A DNA stretch of 32,678 bases from Herminiimonas sp. (GTDB taxonomy: Bacteria > Pseudomonadota > Gammaproteobacteria > Burkholderiales > Burkholderiaceae_D): positions 1 to 32,678 of the forward strand of contig JAQGMO010000341.1 of the NCBI GenBank assembly GCA_028292315.1, read 5' to 3'. Below, in pieces: positions 7,500 to 15,569 of the stretch; position 1 is the first letter of the stretch, and each line of letters begins with the position of its first letter. The position numbers and the translations under genes were made by a program. Under the pieces are notes generated by a model, which did not search any database, was not told the origin of the DNA, and saw only the letters and a program-made list of their open reading frames with translations.

Positions 7500-8483
7500 A
7501 TGAAATCATTCGGCCTTAGTTCGATCGCAGTCGCTTTATTCATGTCCGCGGGCCTGGCGTCCGAAGCGGCACTCGCGCAAACCACCATGCGTCTCAGTCA
7601 TGTGCTGGCAAAAAATTCCCATTACGGCGATGCCGTGGACGCGTTCGCCAAAGAAATTGAAAAACGCACCAACGGACGCTATAAGATCGAGACCTTTCAC
7701 GCGGCGGCCCTCGGCGGCGAGCGCGAAGGACTCGAAGCGCTGCAGTTGGGAACCCAGGAACTCGCCTTCACCGGCGTCAGCGTCTCCACCAATTTTGTAC
7801 CGGAACTCAAGATACTCGACGTGCCCTACCTGTTCCGCGACACCGCGCATGTGCGCAGCGTCATGGACGGCCCGATCGGCCAGGAATTCCTGAAAAAATT
7901 CGAAGCCAAGGGCATCAAGGGCCTGGCTTGGGGAGACAACGGCTTCCGCCACATGACGAACAACAAGCGGCCGGTCCATGGCCCGGAAGATTTGAAGGGT
8001 TTGAAATTGCGGACGCAGGAAAATCCGGTCCACGTCAAGGCTTACCGCGCGTTCGGCGTCCAGCCGACGCCAATGGCTTTTGCCGAACTCTTTACGGCGC
8101 TGCAGCAGGGGACGGTCGATGGCCAGGAAAACCCGCTGGCGGTCATTACATCGTCCAAGTTTTACCAGGTGCAAAAGCATCTTTCATTGACCGGCCACGT
8201 TTACTCGATCACAGGCTTTTTGATGAGCAAACCGATTTATGACAAGCTGTCCGAAGCCGACAAGAAGGCATTCCTCGAAGCGGCGAAGGAAGCGGTCAAG
8301 GTCAACCGCCAGCGGCTCGACAACGACGACAGGGATGCGGTAACCTTCCTCCGTTCCAACGGGATGCAAGTGGTCGAGAGCGTGGACAGGGCCAAATTTC
8401 AGGCGGCGCTCGCCCCGCTCAACTCCGACTTCGAAAAGCAGTTCGGCAAAGCCAATCTTGATGCAATCCGCAATGCCAAATAA
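7500..8483 (+). CDS. TRAP transporter solute-binding protein (DctP family)
   Basis: A 327-residue periplasmic binding protein for a small organic acid, the extracytoplasmic part of a TRAP transporter. A signal peptide ends at about residue 27 (ALAQ). Characteristic segments are LSHVLAKNSHYGDAVDAF, the central LKGLKLRTQENPVHVKAYRAFG, whose arginine normally pairs with the ligand carboxylate, and FTALQQGTVDGQENPLA. AGGAG precedes the ATG at good distance. The membrane subunits DctQ and DctM are not in the window, so this is an orphan binding protein. It sits 30 bases before an alcohol dehydrogenase gene, so the ligand may be a hydroxy acid or related alcohol that the enzyme oxidises; that link is inference only. 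Confidence 0.9.
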   Translation: MKSFGLSSIAVALFMSAGLASEAALAQTTMRLSHVLAKNSHYGDAVDAFAKEIEKRTNGRYKIETFHAAALGGEREGLEALQLGTQELAFTGVSVSTNFVPELKILDVPYLFRDTAHVRSVMDGPIGQEFLKKFEAKGIKGLAWGDNGFRHMTNNKRPVHGPEDLKGLKLRTQENPVHVKAYRAFGVQPTPMAFAELFTALQQGTVDGQENPLAVITSSKFYQVQKHLSLTGHVYSITGFLMSKPIYDKLSEADKKAFLEAAKEAVKVNRQRLDNDDRDAVTFLRSNGMQVVESVDRAKFQAALAPLNSDFEKQFGKANLDAIRNAK

Positions 8484-8513
8484 GCGTCAACGGAAAGATA
8501 AGGAACAATCGTC

Positions 8514-9623
8514 ATGACTACTTTACCCACCGTATCACGCGCTGCCGTACTCCGGAAATTCAACCAGCCGCTTTCCGTGGAAGAAGTGCCGGTGCCACAA
8601 GTAATAGAGCCAGGCGCCGTGCTGGTGCGCATCGAAGCCTGTTCAATTTGCGGTACCGACGTGCACATGGCCGATGGGGAACTCTCGCTGAATGTCAATC
8701 TGCCGGTGATTATCGGGCATGAAATGGCGGGTCGCGTGATAGCGGTGGGAAGCGGCGTCGAACGCGATTCGGTGGGCGCTCCGTTGCGTATCGGCGACCG
8801 CATCACCTACACCAACACGTCGTGCGGAACATGCTATTTTTGCACGACAGCGCGTGCGTCGACGCTGTGCGTGAATCGTCGTTCCTATGGTTACGAAAAC
8901 GTTGAACAATTTCCCCACCTGCTGGGCGGGTTCACGGAGTATGGCTATGTATTGCCCGACGCCGGACGGGTGCGTGTTCCCGACAGCGTGTCCAGTGAAC
9001 TTGCCAGCCTGTCGAGCTGCGCACTCAGAACCGTGATGCATGCCATGTCGCAGCTTGGCGCGATCGAGCCGACGGATGTGGTGGTGATTCAGGGTGCGGG
9101 TCCATTGGGCTTGTTCACTGCCGCGAACGCGCGGGTACGCGGGGCGCGCAAGGTCATCGTCATCGGCGGGCCGGCATCAAGACTTGAACTCGCTGAACAA
9201 TTCGGCGCCCATGAATGCATTTTGCTGGATACGACCAGTCCCGCCGAGCGGCTGGAACGCGTGCATGCGCTTACCGGAGGACGCGGCGCGGATATCGTGA
9301 TTGAAGTGTCGGGCGCGAATGCCGCGTTCAACGAAGGAATTCAACTTGTCCGCAGAGGCGGGCGTTATCTTATGGCCGGCATCCTGGGAGAAGGCAAGGT
9401 CGAATTCCAGCCGGCTCTGATCGTCAAGAAAAATATCACGGTGCTCGGCTCCTTCTCGGCAGACGCAAGAAGTTATTCCCTGGCCCTGGAATTCATGGCA
9501 GCCCAGCAGCATAATTTCGCATTTGAAAAAATGATCACTGGCCGCTACAAGCTGGACGATGTTAACCTGGCGCTGAAGCGGATGAAGAATCTTGAAGAAA
9601 CCAAGCCGATGATTCTTGTTTGA
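8514..9623 (+). CDS. Zinc-dependent medium-chain alcohol dehydrogenase
   Basis: A 369-residue cytoplasmic NAD(P)-dependent dehydrogenase of the MDR superfamily, near the threonine/polyol dehydrogenase branch. The catalytic zinc site is given by C46 (SICGTD) and H69-E70 (GHE). The structural zinc site is the four-cysteine loop C104, C107, C110 and C119. The Rossmann fold shows GAGPLG at 194-199, and the C-terminal half has the usual GGRYLMAG segment. AAGGAA lies before the ATG. The gene is 30 bases after the TRAP binding protein and likely co-transcribed. The substrate cannot be fixed from sequence; a polyol, sugar or 2-hydroxy compound is most likely. Confidence 0.9.
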   Translation: MTTLPTVSRAAVLRKFNQPLSVEEVPVPQVIEPGAVLVRIEACSICGTDVHMADGELSLNVNLPVIIGHEMAGRVIAVGSGVERDSVGAPLRIGDRITYTNTSCGTCYFCTTARASTLCVNRRSYGYENVEQFPHLLGGFTEYGYVLPDAGRVRVPDSVSSELASLSSCALRTVMHAMSQLGAIEPTDVVVIQGAGPLGLFTAANARVRGARKVIVIGGPASRLELAEQFGAHECILLDTTSPAERLERVHALTGGRGADIVIEVSGANAAFNEGIQLVRRGGRYLMAGILGEGKVEFQPALIVKKNITVLGSFSADARSYSLALEFMAAQQHNFAFEKMITGRYKLDDVNLALKRMKNLEETKPMILV

Positions 9624-9808
9624 GGCTTGAGGTGCACGCCACGTCCAGGCTCGCGTTAAAAGAGCCGATCGGCACAGGTTGGTGCGGTGATAGATCCATG
9701 ATTTCGCATAGCATCCGAACATCGCTCATCGGCGATTGAAGGCCTTGATTTAAGTTGAAATGCCGTGATTTGGTTCCTGCATTCTGCCTGCAGGTCCTGT
9801 TTTATTTT

Positions 9809-9837
9809 AATCACGGAGGGTATTTCAATCACGGAGG
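9809..9837 (+). promoter_or_regulatory. Tandem-duplicated ribosome binding site
   Basis: AATCACGGAGG occurs twice, at 9809-9819 and 9827-9837, as an 18-base tandem duplication. The second copy is correctly spaced (5 bases) before the ATG at 9843; the first has no start codon of its own. The pair fixes the true start of the PEP-CTERM gene. Confidence 0.65.
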
Positions 9838-9842
9838 CTTCA

Positions 9843-10577
9843 ATGAAGATTTCAAGTCTATGCAGAATCGCAGCGGCAGTCGGCTTTTCACTGGCAGCAC
9901 TATCATCACACGCCTTCATCATTACCGATACCGGGACGACTGCCGGCAATCCCCCATCATCTCTATTCAATGTTGGAATTGGCCTGGCCGACATCGGCGA
10001 TTCGTTTACGCTTAATTATGCAGGCAGCGGCGCATCGTCCGGGCTCGCGGCCCGAAGCGTCATTACGGTTACGAGCCTGTCGCCGGGCTTGCTGGGTTTA
10101 TCTATTTCGCTGACCAATCTGACCAGCAGTGCATTGCAGGCGGCAATCGTGAGTTACGGGCTCAGCGTCACGCCGAATGCGCTGGACGTTATTGTGACCA
10201 ATACACCCGCCGTATTTACCGGGGTATTCCTAAACACGGCGCCACTGCAGGCTTTTCCAGGCGGGTTCGAGCAAATCGATGTGTGCGGCGCTCCGGCGAC
10301 ATTCACCACTTGCGAAGGAGGCACGATCGGTTCCGGCCTGCAGTCAGGCAATCTGACCGACACCGTCAATATCCTCGTAGCGGCCGCCTTCTCGCCTGCG
10401 CTCGGCGCCATACCGTCGGCAACGCTCGATGCGTTTCCAATCCGCTTTCAAACATCGTTCGGATCGTTTGAGCTAGCCGGCACGCCGGAGATCCAGGTTG
10501 TACCTGAACCGGCGTCGCTGCTTTTATTGGGAGCGGGCGTGTTAGGTTTTGCGGCAAGGCGGCGGCGAACCGCGTAA
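9843..10577 (+). CDS. PEP-CTERM sorting-domain exported protein
   Basis: A 244-residue exported protein of unknown role carrying the exosortase recognition tail. A signal peptide covers about 1-24 (ending SSHA). The body is Ser/Thr/Gly-rich and beta-like, with one cysteine pair in the segment DVCGAPATFTTC, and has no family I can name. The tail from about residue 221 has the three parts of PEP-CTERM: PEPAS, a hydrophobic helix and a closing Arg cluster (RRRR). Such proteins are cut by exosortase and released or attached in exopolysaccharide-making Gram-negative bacteria. No exosortase is in the window, so the enzyme must be elsewhere. The start at 9843 is preferred over an in-frame upstream ATG (9765) because GGAGG is correctly placed and a signal peptide begins there. 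Confidence 0.9.
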   Translation: MKISSLCRIAAAVGFSLAALSSHAFIITDTGTTAGNPPSSLFNVGIGLADIGDSFTLNYAGSGASSGLAARSVITVTSLSPGLLGLSISLTNLTSSALQAAIVSYGLSVTPNALDVIVTNTPAVFTGVFLNTAPLQAFPGGFEQIDVCGAPATFTTCEGGTIGSGLQSGNLTDTVNILVAAAFSPALGAIPSATLDAFPIRFQTSFGSFELAGTPEIQVVPEPASLLLLGAGVLGFAARRRRTA

Positions 10578-10769
10578 GATCCGGCCGGGGGCCATTTGTC
10601 GGAAACGATAGAATCGCCAGATGCCCCGGTCATGTGACCCAACGTATCATCCCGCCAGATCAAGAAGCAATTTCCTCCATGCCGCGCTCCGCGTCCTGCG
10701 GAACAGACAGTGGCACTCCCATTCGCGTACCCGTCAGTTTCAGTAGAATAGTAGTTTTCCGGGGAGCCT

Positions 10770-12932
10770 ATGGCCAAATCACGATCGAATAACATGTATC
10801 GCCAGCCGGGCATCGTGACCATGGACTACGCAACCCGCAGCGCCATGCATGGCCACAGAATCGCAAATCGTTGCAGCCATTTATTTCCGCTACGCGTATT
10901 GCCGCTTTTATGCGCCGGCATGCTCGGCAGCCCTTGCCTGTATGCGCAACAGCCGGCCGAACCGGCACTGGAAGAAGTCGTGGTGAGCACCAGCCGTTCG
11001 GAACAGCGCCGTTTCGACGCGCCGGCGGCGATCGACTCGGTCATCGTCGATCCGCTCCGCGCCGCGTCTCCGCTGGTGAACCTGTCCGAACTGCTGGGAG
11101 CAGTGCCAGGCGTACAGGTAAGGGAGCGGCAAAATTATGCGCAAGACCTGCAACTATCGGTCCGCGGATTCGGTGCGCGCTCCACCTTCGGCGTGCGCGG
11201 CGTGCGTATACTGATAGACGGCATACCGGCGACCATGCCGGACGGCCAGGGGCAGGCTGCCACCGCAAGCCTGAACTCCGCCAAGCGGATCGAACTGTTG
11301 CGCGGACCATGGGCGCAACTGTATGGCAATGCCGCGGGCGGCGTGCTGCAGGTGTTCACACGGGAGCCACCCGTCACCACGGCGCGTCCGGAAGTCAGCT
11401 TTTCCGCCGGTGCCGGTGGCGATCGCCAAAGACTGGCCGGAGTGGGCATCGCCGGCGGCAGCACCACGCTGGGCGGCCTGGTAGACGTGACGCGCTTCAC
11501 CACTGATGGCTACCGCGATCATAGCGCGGCCGAACGGACGCAGGTGAATGCGAAGACGGTGGCGAAGCCATCGGATGCCACCACCGTGACCGGTATTTTC
11601 AATCGCTTCGACCAGCCCAGGGCGGAAGACCCGCTCGGCCTGACGCATGCTGCTTTCGAGCAGAATCCGCGCCAGGTCATTCCCGCCGCCCTGTTGTTCA
11701 ATACCCGCAAGAGCGTAGAGCAACAGCAGGCCGGCGTGGTCGTCGACCATCGACTGTCCGCGGCCGATTCGCTCAATGCCAGGGTATATGCCGGCACCCG
11801 CAAGGTCGATCAAAAACTTGCGTTCGCAACCAATGGCGTGGTGGACCTCGACCGCAGTTATGGCGGTCTCGGCATCAACTGGACTCATAAGACTGACCTC
11901 GGTGGCACGCCGCTGCGCTGGACCGTAGGCGTCGAGGCGGACCAGCTGCGCGAGACGCGCAAGGGATTCGACAATATCGCCGGCAACAATGGCACGCTGC
12001 GCCGCAATGAAGACGACACGGCGCGCAACACCGATCTTTTCGGCCAGCTTGACTGGACGTTTGCCCCGGCATGGCAGGCGGTCGCCGGCGTGCGCGCAAG
12101 CAGGGTGCGGTTCACGGTGGATGACCGGTTCAATCCGCCCGCCGCCAGCACCAGCGGCGACGTGGAATACCGCAACACCAGCCCGGTGCTGGGACTGGTC
12201 TGGCATGCGGCCGAATCGCTCAATGTGTACGGTAACATCGGCACCGGCTTCGAAACGCCCACGCTGGCGGAAAGCGCTTACCGTCCGGGCGGCCTTCCCG
12301 GTCCGAATTTTTCCTTGCGGCCGTCAAAAAGCGCGCAGTCCGAAATCGGCGTGAAACTGCGCACCGGCCGGCATGCGATCGATGCCGCATTGTTCGATGC
12401 CCGGAGCCGGGACGAGATCGTGTCGCAGACCAGCGGCGGACGCGCCATTTTTCAAAATGCCGGCCGGGCGCAACGCCGCGGCGCCGAACTGTCATGGTCC
12501 GCCGATTGGAGCGGGCTCACCACGCGTCTCGCCTATACGCTGCTCGATGCGCGCTTCAAAACGCCGTTCACGAGTGCTCAAGGGCAGGTACCTGCCGGTA
12601 ACAAACTGCCCGGCGCGCCCCGCCACAGCCTGTTCGCGGAAACGGAGGCGCGACTGGCCGAAGCGCTCTGGGTCGCGCTGGAAATGCGCGTGGATAGCAA
12701 GGTCTATGTGAATGATTTCAACACCGATGCCGCGCCCGGTTATGCGGTATTCAATGCGCGCGCCGGGTATGAATTCCGCTGGGGTGCCGCCAGGATGTTC
12801 CTGTATGGACGCATCGATAACCTGTTCGACCGGAATTACGCCGGATCAGTGATCGTCAATGAAGCGAACGGCCGTTTCTTTGAGCCTGCTCCCGGCAGGC
12901 GCCTGTTTGTCGGATTGCGCACCATGTTTTAA
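10770..12932 (+). CDS. TonB-dependent outer-membrane receptor
   Basis: A 720-residue outer-membrane barrel that would import a siderophore, metal chelate or vitamin with energy from TonB-ExbBD. The signal sequence ends at about residue 60 (LYAQ), leaving an unusually long N-terminal leader; GGGGAG placed before the ATG supports this start, but ATGs at codons 9, 18 or 26 are alternatives. The TonB box is near 68-74 (EEVVVST). The plug domain runs from about 80 to 200, with VRGFGARSTFGVRGVRILIDGIP and LRGPWAQLYGNAAGGVLQVF typical of it. The barrel ends in RRLFVGLRTMF with terminal Phe, as needed for barrel insertion. No ligand-specific gene is nearby and I saw no Fur box or cobalamin riboswitch in the 190 bases upstream, so the substrate is unknown. 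Confidence 0.92.
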   Translation: MAKSRSNNMYRQPGIVTMDYATRSAMHGHRIANRCSHLFPLRVLPLLCAGMLGSPCLYAQQPAEPALEEVVVSTSRSEQRRFDAPAAIDSVIVDPLRAASPLVNLSELLGAVPGVQVRERQNYAQDLQLSVRGFGARSTFGVRGVRILIDGIPATMPDGQGQAATASLNSAKRIELLRGPWAQLYGNAAGGVLQVFTREPPVTTARPEVSFSAGAGGDRQRLAGVGIAGGSTTLGGLVDVTRFTTDGYRDHSAAERTQVNAKTVAKPSDATTVTGIFNRFDQPRAEDPLGLTHAAFEQNPRQVIPAALLFNTRKSVEQQQAGVVVDHRLSAADSLNARVYAGTRKVDQKLAFATNGVVDLDRSYGGLGINWTHKTDLGGTPLRWTVGVEADQLRETRKGFDNIAGNNGTLRRNEDDTARNTDLFGQLDWTFAPAWQAVAGVRASRVRFTVDDRFNPPAASTSGDVEYRNTSPVLGLVWHAAESLNVYGNIGTGFETPTLAESAYRPGGLPGPNFSLRPSKSAQSEIGVKLRTGRHAIDAALFDARSRDEIVSQTSGGRAIFQNAGRAQRRGAELSWSADWSGLTTRLAYTLLDARFKTPFTSAQGQVPAGNKLPGAPRHSLFAETEARLAEALWVALEMRVDSKVYVNDFNTDAAPGYAVFNARAGYEFRWGAARMFLYGRIDNLFDRNYAGSVIVNEANGRFFEPAPGRRLFVGLRTMF

Positions 12933-13116
12933 CAACCCGCGCACGTCAGCGCGCCATGCTCGTGGTGGAATCGAACCCGGCGGCGCTGCTGTCGGCATTC
13001 GAGACCTATCAGCCGGTTACAATGCCAAAGTCGCCATGAGATCGGTGCGGCAGGCATTTGTAAGCCGATATGCGCGATGCCAATGGATTTGTTTAGCTTG
13101 ATCTTGAAGAGAGACC

Positions 13117-14016
13117 ATGAGTACCGCAAACTTTACCAGACTGATTTGTCTCGCCGCGATATGGGGTGCCTCTTTTCTTTTCATGAAAATCGCGGCACCG
13201 GAGCTGGGACCGGTCATGCTGATCCTCGGACGCGCGGTGTCGGGCGCGCTGCTCATCGCCGTAGTCGCGTTATCCCTGAAAAAACGGCTGTTCCTCAAGA
13301 AGCACTGGAAGCATTACCTGTTCCTTGGGCTGTTCAATTCCGCAATGCCATTCTTTTTTTTCGCTTATGCGGCGAAGACGCTCCCGAGTTCCATGCTGGC
13401 GATTTTGAACGCGACTTCACCAATGTGGGGCGCCGTAATTGGTGCAATCTGGACCCGAACCGCGATTGCGCCGCGTACCGTACTTGGCTTGCTACTTGGC
13501 GTGCTGGGAGTGGGCTTGCTGGTCGGATTGGACGGCATATCACTGACGCCACAGGTAGGCTTGGCAGTCGCGTCGGTGCTTCTTGCATCGCTTTGCTATG
13601 GAATTTCAACTACCTATGCAAACTCGGCCGCAAAGCTTGACCCGATGGCGAATGCGCACGGCTCGATGTGGGCGGCGACATTGCTGATCGTCCCCTTTGC
13701 GGCGTTTTTCCCGGCGCCCGCCGCGCCCAATATGGCTGCGGTCGGTGCAATGCTGGCCCTGGGTATTGTTTGCACCGGCGTCGCCTACCTGCTTTATTTC
13801 CGGCTGGTGCAGGATGAGGGCGCCACTTCGGCGCTGACCGTCACTTTTCTCGTCCCGCTTTTTGGCATTCTGTGGGGCATGCTGTTTTTATCGGAAAAAA
13901 TCGGTTGGCAAACGATAGCGGGATCGGCAATCGTGATCATCGGTACGGCGCTGGTCACCGGGTTCCGGCCGAATCTGCGCAAGCACCTCAAATTGAAAAA
14001 AGCGCGCAACCTGTAG
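13117..14016 (+). CDS. EamA/DMT-family transporter
   Basis: A 299-residue inner-membrane protein with two EamA repeats and ten predicted helices (drug/metabolite transporter superfamily), probably exporting an amino acid or other metabolite. The first repeat opens with LICLAAIWGASFLFMKIAAPELGP, and the second spans about 150-285, ending with the typical LSEKIGWQTIAGSAIVIIGTAL. The C-terminus is basic (K/R-rich) and cytoplasmic, as usual for the family. AAGAGAG precedes the ATG. The gene appears to be single; the substrate cannot be inferred. Confidence 0.9.
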   Translation: MSTANFTRLICLAAIWGASFLFMKIAAPELGPVMLILGRAVSGALLIAVVALSLKKRLFLKKHWKHYLFLGLFNSAMPFFFFAYAAKTLPSSMLAILNATSPMWGAVIGAIWTRTAIAPRTVLGLLLGVLGVGLLVGLDGISLTPQVGLAVASVLLASLCYGISTTYANSAAKLDPMANAHGSMWAATLLIVPFAAFFPAPAAPNMAAVGAMLALGIVCTGVAYLLYFRLVQDEGATSALTVTFLVPLFGILWGMLFLSEKIGWQTIAGSAIVIIGTALVTGFRPNLRKHLKLKKARNL

Positions 14017-14140
14017 GGCCGCACCATGCACTGTGCCGCGAGTTGGACCAGCACGGCCTTGCGTTCAAACTGTAAACAGATCCACATAACTAGCTGAATC
14101 CCGGCGAAATTCGATTTCTGCGAACAAGCCGGGAAGGAGC

Positions 14141-14164
14141 GCGCGGGCGCGAAACTGCCCGCGC
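14141..14164. other. GC-rich hairpin between convergent genes
   Basis: GCGCGGGC (14141-14148) and GCCCGCGC (14157-14164) form a perfect 8-bp stem with an 8-base loop. It lies between the convergent DMT and zinc-ribbon genes. No T-run follows on either strand, so it is at best a Rho-assisted or RNA-stabilising structure. Confidence 0.35.
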
Positions 14165-14207
14165 CAGGACGGCGGTATACGAGCACCGGCGCGTCATAAC
14201 CTGACAG

Positions 14208-14366
14208 TCAGACTGAACCCATTGCTTGCCCTTCCTCCCGATCCGCTTCCGTCACCGGATTTTCTTTCTTGCAAAATGGACAAATAAAAGAATGCTCCGC
14301 AGATTTCATGTCCATTTCACTGCGAGCTTGATAAAACCTGACATGGCATGTTTTGCATTCAAGCAT
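14208..14366 (-). CDS. Small zinc-ribbon protein
   Basis: A 52-residue protein with two cysteine pairs, C4-x2-C7 and C29-x2-C32, forming a probable zinc ribbon around a short linker; the tail is acidic. The start is placed at the second of two closely spaced ATGs (14366) because GGAGG then lies 8 bases upstream; the first ATG (14372) would leave only two bases. Nothing in the sequence shows a partner or nucleic-acid target. Similar tiny zinc-ribbon proteins are widespread and mostly uncharacterised. It lies alone on the minus strand between plus-strand genes. Confidence 0.7.
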   Translation of the reverse strand: MLECKTCHVRFYQARSEMDMKSAEHSFICPFCKKENPVTEADREEGQAMGSV

Positions 14367-14546
14367 GTTCATTTCCTCCGGAATGTGAGAACCGCCCGGT
14401 GTACGCAAGATCAAGGCCCGTATTCCCAAGGGCTATAGACTGCTTGCGTCAAAGTAAATCCAACGGCGGATTGCCGCCTGGTTTATTGCCTTGGTACAAT
14501 AGTTAATATAAAACTAAAAATTCCGGGTTGCCGGTTGGGAGAAAGC

Positions 14547-14888
14547 GTGAAAAGAAACCTGTTGCTATCCGCCGGATTATTGATTCTTGCCGGTTGCGCC
14601 GGCCGGGAGCGCTTGCCCGACGACGACGTCTCATCATCCGTTCCCGCCACGGTAGCGAACTCCTTCCAGCCCGAAGCGCCAGCGAATCCCAATCGGCTTT
14701 TCCCCCGCGAAGGCGGCGACATGGGTTTCGTGGTTGAAAAGATTGCGCGCAGCGCCGGCTGCTATCCAACAGAAACTGCTTCACGGCTGGCAAAACGTCC
14801 CGGCATTCAGTTCTATCGGGTCGGTTGCGATAACGGCACGCAGATTTTACTCAAATGCGAAATGCGGCAATGCCATATTGAAAATTAG
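14547..14888 (+). CDS. Cys-rich lipoprotein of unknown function
   Basis: A 113-residue lipoprotein. The start is GTG at 14547 with GGGAG just upstream. The signal peptide leads into the lipobox LILAGC with C17 as the acylated residue. The residues after the cysteine are Gly/Arg, so outer-membrane delivery is likely. The folded part (about 57-113) has four further cysteines at C72, C94, C104 and C109, enough for two disulfides in the periplasm. I recognise no family. It lies 82 bases before the lipoprotein SodC gene in the same direction, so shared transcription and a role at the oxidising periplasmic face are possible but unproven. Confidence 0.75.
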   Translation: MKRNLLLSAGLLILAGCAGRERLPDDDVSSSVPATVANSFQPEAPANPNRLFPREGGDMGFVVEKIARSAGCYPTETASRLAKRPGIQFYRVGCDNGTQILLKCEMRQCHIEN

Positions 14889-14970
14889 AGGGGGTCATAG
14901 CTGCGCGTCGATGACAGAAAAAAATGCTAGGATGGATAATGTTAATACAACAATTCGAGGGGTGTTACGA

Positions 14971-15495
14971 ATGAAGATTCTTCCATGCATTACACTCGGT
15001 ACCGTCATTCTCTCCGGCTGCGCCAGCTTTTCCCCATCCACCCCGATCGCAGTAGCGGATCTCAAGCCCACGCAAGGTAATACGGTGAGCGGCGTTACCA
15101 GTTTTGTACAACAAGGCAACCGCATACTGGTCGATGCCCGCATCAAGGGCCTGAAGCCGGGGCAGCACGGATTCCATGTGCACGAAGTTGGTGATTGCAG
15201 CGCACCGGATGGCAGCAGCGCCGGCGGCCACTTCAACCCGACCAGCGACTCCCATGGCGATCCAGCCGCCATGAACCACCACGGCGGCGACCTCGGCAAC
15301 CTGAATGCGGATGCCGAGGGAAATGCGGTGCTCAACACCTCGCTCCCGACCCAGCGCATTTCGATGAACAAGAGCGGTCCCAACAGTATCGTGGGCCGGT
15401 CGCTGGTCGTCCATGCGGATCCCGACGACTTTACCTCTCAACCGGCCGGTAATTCAGGCAAGCGCATCGCATGCGGCATCATCAGCCTGCAGTAG
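14971..15495 (+). CDS. sodC: Cu/Zn superoxide dismutase, lipoprotein form
   Basis: A 174-residue periplasmic superoxide dismutase that converts superoxide to oxygen and hydrogen peroxide. All metal ligands are visible: H69 and H71 (HGFHVH), the bridging H87 (GGHFNP), zinc-side H95, H104 and D107 (NHHGGDLGN) and H148 (VVHADPDD). C76 and C168 form the conserved disulfide, and the family ending GKRIACGII is present. Instead of a simple signal peptide it has a lipobox (VILSGC, C17), so it is membrane-anchored, as in some pathogen and environmental SodC proteins. The start is ATG 14971; an open frame extends upstream to 14734 but overlaps the preceding gene. The Shine-Dalgarno site (GAGGGG) is somewhat distant. 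Confidence 0.95.
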   Translation: MKILPCITLGTVILSGCASFSPSTPIAVADLKPTQGNTVSGVTSFVQQGNRILVDARIKGLKPGQHGFHVHEVGDCSAPDGSSAGGHFNPTSDSHGDPAAMNHHGGDLGNLNADAEGNAVLNTSLPTQRISMNKSGPNSIVGRSLVVHADPDDFTSQPAGNSGKRIACGIISLQ

Positions 15496-15569
15496 CGCCG
15501 AGTGAGCGTTCGTCCGCTCGCCACGCCGCGATTACCACGGCCTGACTCTAACCTCGGCGGGGTACCCCG

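Noticed and set aside
9671-9685. Sigma-54-like GGCAC...GTGC sequence before the PEP-CTERM gene
   Set aside because: The GG-to-GC spacing is one base longer than the consensus and the distance to the gene is large.
10578-10769. Search for a cobalamin riboswitch or Fur box before the TonB receptor
   Set aside because: No conserved B12-box or Fur-like dyad was found.
12955-13050. tRNA-like GGTTCGATTCC (minus strand) and a 27-codon plus frame
   Set aside because: The bases around the loop do not form a T-stem and no cloverleaf is possible; the frame is too short and matches nothing.
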